From Roseibacillus sp. (lineage in GTDB: Bacteria > Verrucomicrobiota > Verrucomicrobiia > Verrucomicrobiales > Akkermansiaceae): a stretch of DNA of 64,000 nucleotides. Positions 59,662 through 64,000 of the stretch are shown piece by piece. The notes under the pieces are model-generated. The model was not told where the DNA came from and ran no database searches. It saw nothing but the letters and a program-made list of their open reading frames with translations. The first letter of the stretch is position 1, and every line of letters starts with the position of its first letter. The DNA is taken from the NCBI GenBank assembly GCA_002686085.1, contig NZAC01000011.1:1-64000 (forward strand), read 5' to 3'. Position numbers and translations under genes: made by a program.

Positions 59662-61542
59662 ATGACTCTTTTCTCCGCAAACGAACTCCGTCTCGCTTAC
59701 GGCCACCAGACCCTCCTCGATGGTGTCACAGTCGCCATTTCATCCGGTGAAAAAGTCGGTCTCGTCGGTCGGAACGGATGCGGAAAAACCTCTCTCCTTA
59801 AAATTCTCGCAAATGAGAACCAAGCTGACTCCGGAGAACTCTCGGCCCGTCGCGGCCTCCGCGTCGGCTATCTACCCCAGGAATTCGAACTCGATCCTGA
59901 CCTCTCCGTTCACGAAAACATCGCAGCCGGTGCCGCCGATGTGGCCTCTGCCGTAACGCGCTATGAAACTGGCGACGGCAGTGAGTCTGAACTCGCCGAC
60001 CTCCTCACTCTTATTGAGCACACTGACGGCTGGAACCTCGACGCCCGCATCAAATCCCTCTCCAATGCCCTCTTTACTCCTCCACTTGAATCCGAGACCG
60101 GTCCCCTTTCCGGCGGAGAGAAACGCCGAGTCGCTCTTTGTAGCGCCCTCGCTTCACAGCCTGACCTTCTTCTCCTCGACGAACCCACCAACCACCTCGA
60201 TTCCGAATCCATCCGCTGGTTGGAAGACTTCCTCAAAACCTACACCGGAGCCGTCATCTTCGTCACCCACGACAGATATTTCCTCAACGTCATCGCGACT
60301 CGCATCATCGAAATTTCCGAGGGCAAAGCCTACTCCCATCCCGGAAACTACACCGCCTTTCTCGAGTCCAAGGCAGCGCGACAGGAAATCGCAGAAAACA
60401 CCGAAAAGAAGCGTCAAAAATTTCTTAAGGAAGAACTGAAGTGGGTCAAGGCAGGCGTTAAAGCCCGCACCACCAAATCTCGATCCCGCCTTAATGCATT
60501 CTACGAAGTCAAAGATCAGGGCGCTCACGTTCCTGAGGGTGAAATTGATCTCCTCATCCCACCTCCACCAAGACTCGGCAATACCATTGTAGATCTCGAA
60601 GACGTCGCTATTACCTTGGGAGACCGCACCCTGTTCCGGCACTTGAACCTCTCTCTTGAAGAAGGACAATGCACAGGCATCGTAGGTAAAAACGGAGTTG
60701 GTAAATCGACCCTCCTCAAAATTTGCCTCCAACAACTCGAGCCCACTTCTGGCAAGGCCATCCTCGGGAAAAAAGTCAAAATCAACTACATCGACCAGTC
60801 CCGAATGCAGCTGGACGGCACCGGTTCACTTCTCGATGAAATCTCGGACGGAAACGAAAAAATCGAATTTGGCAACGAGACTCTCGGTGCTCGCGCCTAC
60901 CTGCGCCGCTTTCTTTTTTCTGATGAACGTATCAACGAACGCGTCGACCTACTCTCAGGAGGTGAACGCGCCCGTCTCATGCTCGCCAAGGTCCTCAAGA
61001 CCGGAGGCAACCTCATCGTTCTTGACGAACCCACCAACGATCTCGACTTACAATCGCTCCGGATGCTCGAAGAGGCCCTTGCTTCCTTTCCAGGAACCAT
61101 CCTTGTAGTCTCCCACGACCGCTACTTCCTCGACCGTATTTGCGATCAAATTATCGCCTTCGAGGACGATGGGGTGAAAGTCACCCCCGGCAACTTCTCC
61201 TACTACCTTGAGAAACGACAAGCGCGGGAAAACGCTGCACGAGCACAGGCCACCGCCGCCAACCGCGCGGCTAAAAAACGAGCCTCTAAGAAAAAAGAAA
61301 AACCGAGAAAGCTCACTATGGCTGAAGCCAAAGAGCTCGAAACACTGGAGGACAAGGCCATGGAAGCCGACGAGGTAGTCACTACTCTGCAAGAAAAACT
61401 CTCTTCACCCGATATCCAAACCGACTTCGAACAAATCCCCGTGATCATTGCTGAACTTGAGGCCGCTAAAAAGGTCGCTGACGAGCTCATTAACCGCTGG
61501 GAGTTTCTCGAAGAAGTGAAAGCGAATTCACCCGTGAAATAG
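59662..61542 (+). CDS. ABC-F family ATP-binding protein (Uup-like)
   Basis: Soluble twin-ABC protein of 626 residues. Domain 1 has Walker A GRNGCGKTS at 36-44, signature LSGGEKRRVALCSALA and LLLDEPTNHLDSESIRWLEDFL; domain 2 has GKNGVGKST, LSGGERARLMLAKVL and VLDEPTNDLDLQSLRMLE. The C-terminal coiled coil (about 530-626, Lys/Glu-rich, with AKKRASKKKEKPRKLTMAEAKELE) is typical of Uup. Uup-type proteins act on ribosomes or nucleic acid. The arrangement between a decayed and an intact dikinase copy suggests that this gene was within or beside the duplicated region. It is the second ABC-F gene of the window and not a close copy of the first. Confidence 0.93.
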   Translation: MTLFSANELRLAYGHQTLLDGVTVAISSGEKVGLVGRNGCGKTSLLKILANENQADSGELSARRGLRVGYLPQEFELDPDLSVHENIAAGAADVASAVTRYETGDGSESELADLLTLIEHTDGWNLDARIKSLSNALFTPPLESETGPLSGGEKRRVALCSALASQPDLLLLDEPTNHLDSESIRWLEDFLKTYTGAVIFVTHDRYFLNVIATRIIEISEGKAYSHPGNYTAFLESKAARQEIAENTEKKRQKFLKEELKWVKAGVKARTTKSRSRLNAFYEVKDQGAHVPEGEIDLLIPPPPRLGNTIVDLEDVAITLGDRTLFRHLNLSLEEGQCTGIVGKNGVGKSTLLKICLQQLEPTSGKAILGKKVKINYIDQSRMQLDGTGSLLDEISDGNEKIEFGNETLGARAYLRRFLFSDERINERVDLLSGGERARLMLAKVLKTGGNLIVLDEPTNDLDLQSLRMLEEALASFPGTILVVSHDRYFLDRICDQIIAFEDDGVKVTPGNFSYYLEKRQARENAARAQATAANRAAKKRASKKKEKPRKLTMAEAKELETLEDKAMEADEVVTTLQEKLSSPDIQTDFEQIPVIIAELEAAKKVADELINRWEFLEEVKANSPVK

Positions 61543-61607
61543 AAACCTTCCCCAAATCATCTGAAGTGCCCCTCAAATCCAACACGAGAGAAAGAACGGG
61601 CCACGTC

Positions 61608-61638
61608 AAAAAAACCCCGCTCGCTTTCACGAACGGGG
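61608..61638 (-). terminator. intrinsic terminator of the dikinase gene
   Basis: CCCCG-c-TCG / CGA-a-CGGGG forms a stem with a CTTTCA loop at 61615-61638. On the minus strand it is followed by seven Ts (61614-61608), the classic layout. It may also stop transcription from the converging ABC-F gene, because several Ts follow on the plus strand too. Confidence 0.8.
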
Positions 61639-61665
61639 CTTTGAAGTTTTTCCTTTCGGACGCAT

Positions 61666-64000
61666 TTAGCTGACTTCACCACGAGCCATTCCCTGTTCCT
61701 CGAGGGCGGCTTGCGCAAGGGCAAGGCGAGCAACTGGGATACGGAATGGTGAACAGGACACATAGTTGAGTCCGGTGCGGTGGAAGAACTTCACCGAATC
61801 AGGATCTCCACCGTGCTCACCGCAGATGCCGATCTTGAGTTTCTTATCGGTCTTACGACCACCTTTTACACCCATTTCAACAAGCTTGCCCACGCCTTCC
61901 TGGTCAAGACCAGCGAATGGGTTGTTGTTGAGAACTTCTGCATCCTGATAAGTTGGGAGGAAGCTGGAAGAGTCGTCACGGGAGAGACCAAGCCCAGTCT
62001 GCGTGAGATCGTTCGTTCCAAAGGAGAAGAACTCAGCATGCTTGGCCACTTCGTCAGCGGTGATGGCCGCACGAGGAATCTCAATCATGGTTCCAACGGT
62101 GTATTTAAGCTCACTTTTCTTGAGCCCAAGCTTCTTGCGAACTTCAGCAGCGGTGGTGTCGATGACGTTCTTCTGAAGTTCAAGCTCCCGTGCATAGGCA
62201 ACCAGTGGAACCATGATCTCAGGGAGAACCTTCGTGCCCTTCTTCTGCACCTCATGAGCCGCCTCGAGGATAGCCTCGACCTGCATCGCGGTGACAGCCG
62301 GATAGCTGATACCGAGACGGCAGCCACGGTGACCAAGCATCGGATTCTCCTCATGAAGAGCGTGGATACGCTTCGTGATAGCAGGAGCGCTCATACCGAT
62401 CTTCTTGGACAGATCCTTCTTCTGAGCGGCATCCATAGTACCGATGAATTCGTGAAGAGGGGGGTCCAGAAGACGAATGGTGGCTGGGCGACCTTCGAGT
62501 GACTTAAAGATGCCGATAAAGTCTTTCTTCATGAAGACCTTGATCTTTCTGAGCGCCTTGGCGCGGCCGGCGTCGTCATCAGCGAGGATCATCTCACGAA
62601 CGGCATCGATTCGGTTGCCCTCAAAGAACATGTGCTCGGCGCGGGTAAGGCCAATGCCTTCAGCACCAAACTTGATGGCTTGCTGTACCTGCTCTGGAGT
62701 GTCCGAGTTGGTGCGGACACCCAGCTTACGAAGCTTGTCGGTCCAGCTCATGAGCTCCATGAACTTCTTATAGGTGTCGGAGCGCTTGGCAGCAGCCTTG
62801 TTCTCGATGAGACCCTGGATGACCTGAGATGGAGAAGACTTGATACCGCCCTTGTAGACATTCCCAACAAATCCATTCAGCGAAAGGTCATCGCCTTCCT
62901 TCAGAGTCACACCATTTCCGGAGAGGGTCTTCTTGGAGTAGTCGATTGTCATGCCGTGGGCACCACAAACACAGACCTTCCCCATCTGGCGGGCAACGAG
63001 AGCAGCATGTGAGGAGGCACCACCCTCAGTGGTAAGAATTCCGTCAGCGGCAATCATTCCACGCAAATCCTCCGGAGAAGTAGCTTGGCGGACAAGGATC
63101 ACGTTCTGACCTTTAGCCGCTGCCTTCACCGAGTCTTCAGCCGAAAAATAGATCTTTCCGGAAGCGGCGCCAGGCCCGGCGGGAAGGCCATTACCAACTT
63201 TCTTGGCAGCTTTTTCAGCCTTCGAGTCGAAGATTGGAGCAAGGAGGTGACCCAGATCATCGGCCGGAATCCGGAGAATCGCTTCTTCCTTCTTGATGAG
63301 CCGCTCCTTGACCATATCAAGGGCGATGTTGACGGCAGCGAAGCCAGTGCGCTTTCCGTTGCGGGTCTGTAGCATCCACAGTTTTCCTTCCTCGATAGTG
63401 AATTCAACGTCCTGCACATCGCGAAAGTGCTTCTCAAGCTTCTTACGGGTTACGAGGAGTTCTTTATGAGATTTAGGTAGATCTTTGGCCATCTTGGCGA
63501 TGGGCTTCGGAGTACGCACACCGGCAACAACGTCCTCACCCTGTGCATCAATGAGATACTCACCGTAGAACACATTTTCGCCGGTGGCTGGATCACGAGT
63601 GAACGCAACGCCGGTTCCAGAACTCTTACCTGTGTTACCAAAGACCATGGCCTGGACGTTGACCGCGGTTCCCCAGGCAGCGGGAATTCCATACTTCTGG
63701 CGGTAAACGATCGCCCGATCATTCTGCCAGGAGTTGAATACGGCGTTCACGGCTCCCTTGAGCTGCTCGCGTGGATCTTCGGGGAAATTTTTACCCGACC
63801 GTTTCTTAATAAGCGCCTTAAAAGCAGCAACTACTTCGCGGAGATCCTTTTCCTTGAGACCAGAGTCGTCCTTCACCTTCGCTTTAGCCTTAGCTTTATC
63901 GAGGATAACCTCGTAGGGGTCGTGGTGCTCATTGGCTTCGGCTTCTACTTCCATTACAACGCTTCCATACATCTGAAGGAAACGGCGGTAGGAGTCCCAG
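61666..64000 (-). CDS. ppdK: pyruvate phosphate dikinase, 5' end beyond the window
   Basis: Enzyme that interconverts pyruvate, ATP and phosphate with phosphoenolpyruvate, AMP and pyrophosphate. About 777 residues are visible (the intact family has about 880-900), and the frame stays open to the window edge: the last codons read [13 protein letters not shown], a segment known from the middle of the ATP-grasp domain. The phosphohistidine site lies in [18 protein letters not shown]. The C-terminal TIM barrel has [22 protein letters not shown] and [23 protein letters not shown] with the catalytic Cys. It has its own terminator. A decayed partial copy lies at 59340-59607. The family works in gluconeogenesis or glycolysis. 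Confidence 0.95.
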   Translation of the reverse strand, partial: WDSYRRFLQMYGSVVMEVEAEANEHHDPYEVILDKAKAKAKVKDDSGLKEKDLREVVAAFKALIKKRSGKNFPEDPREQLKGAVNAVFNSWQNDRAIVYRQKYGIPAAWGTAVNVQAMVFGNTGKSSGTGVAFTRDPATGENVFYGEYLIDAQGEDVVAGVRTPKPIAKMAKDLPKSHKELLVTRKKLEKHFRDVQDVEFTIEEGKLWMLQTRNGKRTGFAAVNIALDMVKERLIKKEEAILRIPADDLGHLLAPIFDSKAEKAAKKVGNGLPAGPGAASGKIYFSAEDSVKAAAKGQNVILVRQATSPEDLRGMIAADGILTTEGGASSHAALVARQMGKVCVCGAHGMTIDYSKKTLSGNGVTLKEGDDLSLNGFVGNVYKGGIKSSPSQVIQGLIENKAAAKRSDTYKKFMELMSWTDKLRKLGVRTNSDTPEQVQQAIKFGAEGIGLTRAEHMFFEGNRIDAVREMILADDDAGRAKALRKIKVFMKKDFIGIFKSLEGRPATIRLLDPPLHEFIGTMDAAQKKDLSKKIGMSAPAITKRIHALHEENPMLGHRGCRLGISYPAVTAMQVEAILEAAHEVQKKGTKVLPEIMVPLVAYARELELQKNVIDTTAAEVRKKLGLKKSELKYTVGTMIEIPRAAITADEVAKHAEFFSFGTNDLTQTGLGLSRDDSSSFLPTYQDAEVLNNNPFAGLDQEGVGKLVEMGVKGGRKTDKKLKIGICGEHGGDPDSVKFFHRTGLNYVSCSPFRIPVARLALAQAALEEQGMARGEVS

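Noticed and set aside
61780-62502. Long plus-strand open frame of 240 codons
   Set aside because: It lies entirely opposite the intact dikinase gene and has no recognisable motif; codon-position bias of the dikinase explains its length.

Overview
The window looks like chromosomal DNA of a free-living member of the PVC superphylum, most likely a Verrucomicrobiota bacterium. Four formylglycine-type sulfatases lie close to a CotH-kinase/lamin-tail protein, a DUF1080 fusion and a PVC-type dehydrogenase-like protein. A type IV pilus/type II secretion-like cluster fills the right half. No rRNA, tRNA, CRISPR array or intact transposase was found. Taxonomy is inferred from gene content only.

Left part (1-16 kb). 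The window opens inside the His/Glu-repeat tail of a truncated gene. A sugar-acid catabolic block follows: an altronate-dehydratase-family enzyme, an SDR oxidoreductase and a complete ribose-type ABC importer (lipoprotein, double ATPase, permease). Next come a rhomboid protease, glutamyl-Q tRNA(Asp) synthetase, a cyclophilin, an HtrA-like protein whose second protease domain is degenerate and holds a nested PDZ domain, an ABC-F ATPase, a TonB-like protein and an Arg/Gly/Asp-rich protein of unknown role.

Middle (16-38 kb). This is a polymer-degradation and cell-surface region: aldo/keto reductase, exported phosphoesterase, sulfatase, a 1192-residue CotH-type surface protein, a Cys-rich exported HMA-like protein, a Gfo/Idh/MocA oxidoreductase, an anchored helical protein, a sulfatase, a stand-alone DsbD-N-like protein, a DUF1080-sulfatase-HEAT fusion, an SGNH/PVC-dehydrogenase/HEAT/cupredoxin fusion and a fourth sulfatase. 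A likely decayed gene lies just before 27.9 kb. No formylglycine-generating enzyme is present here.

Right part (38-58.6 kb). After a SprT-like metalloprotein and three exported proteins of unknown function comes a pilus/secretion-like system. A plus-strand trio resembles the tip pseudopilins GspI-GspJ-GspK. It converges on a long minus-strand set: PilT-like ATPase, pilin, PilM-PilN-like fusion, PilO-like, PilP/GspC-like, secretin, a stand-alone protein resembling an ATPase N-domain, GspE/PilB ATPase, GspF/PilC, a second pilin and four small membrane or exported proteins. No prepilin peptidase is seen. This cluster is the best candidate for a little-described system.

Right end (58.6-64 kb). 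A 1 kb gene-poor stretch holds a possible structured RNA (possibly the 5' end of a group II intron) and a decayed partial copy of the 3' part of the pyruvate phosphate dikinase gene. A second ABC-F ATPase and the intact dikinase gene, which runs off the window, follow.
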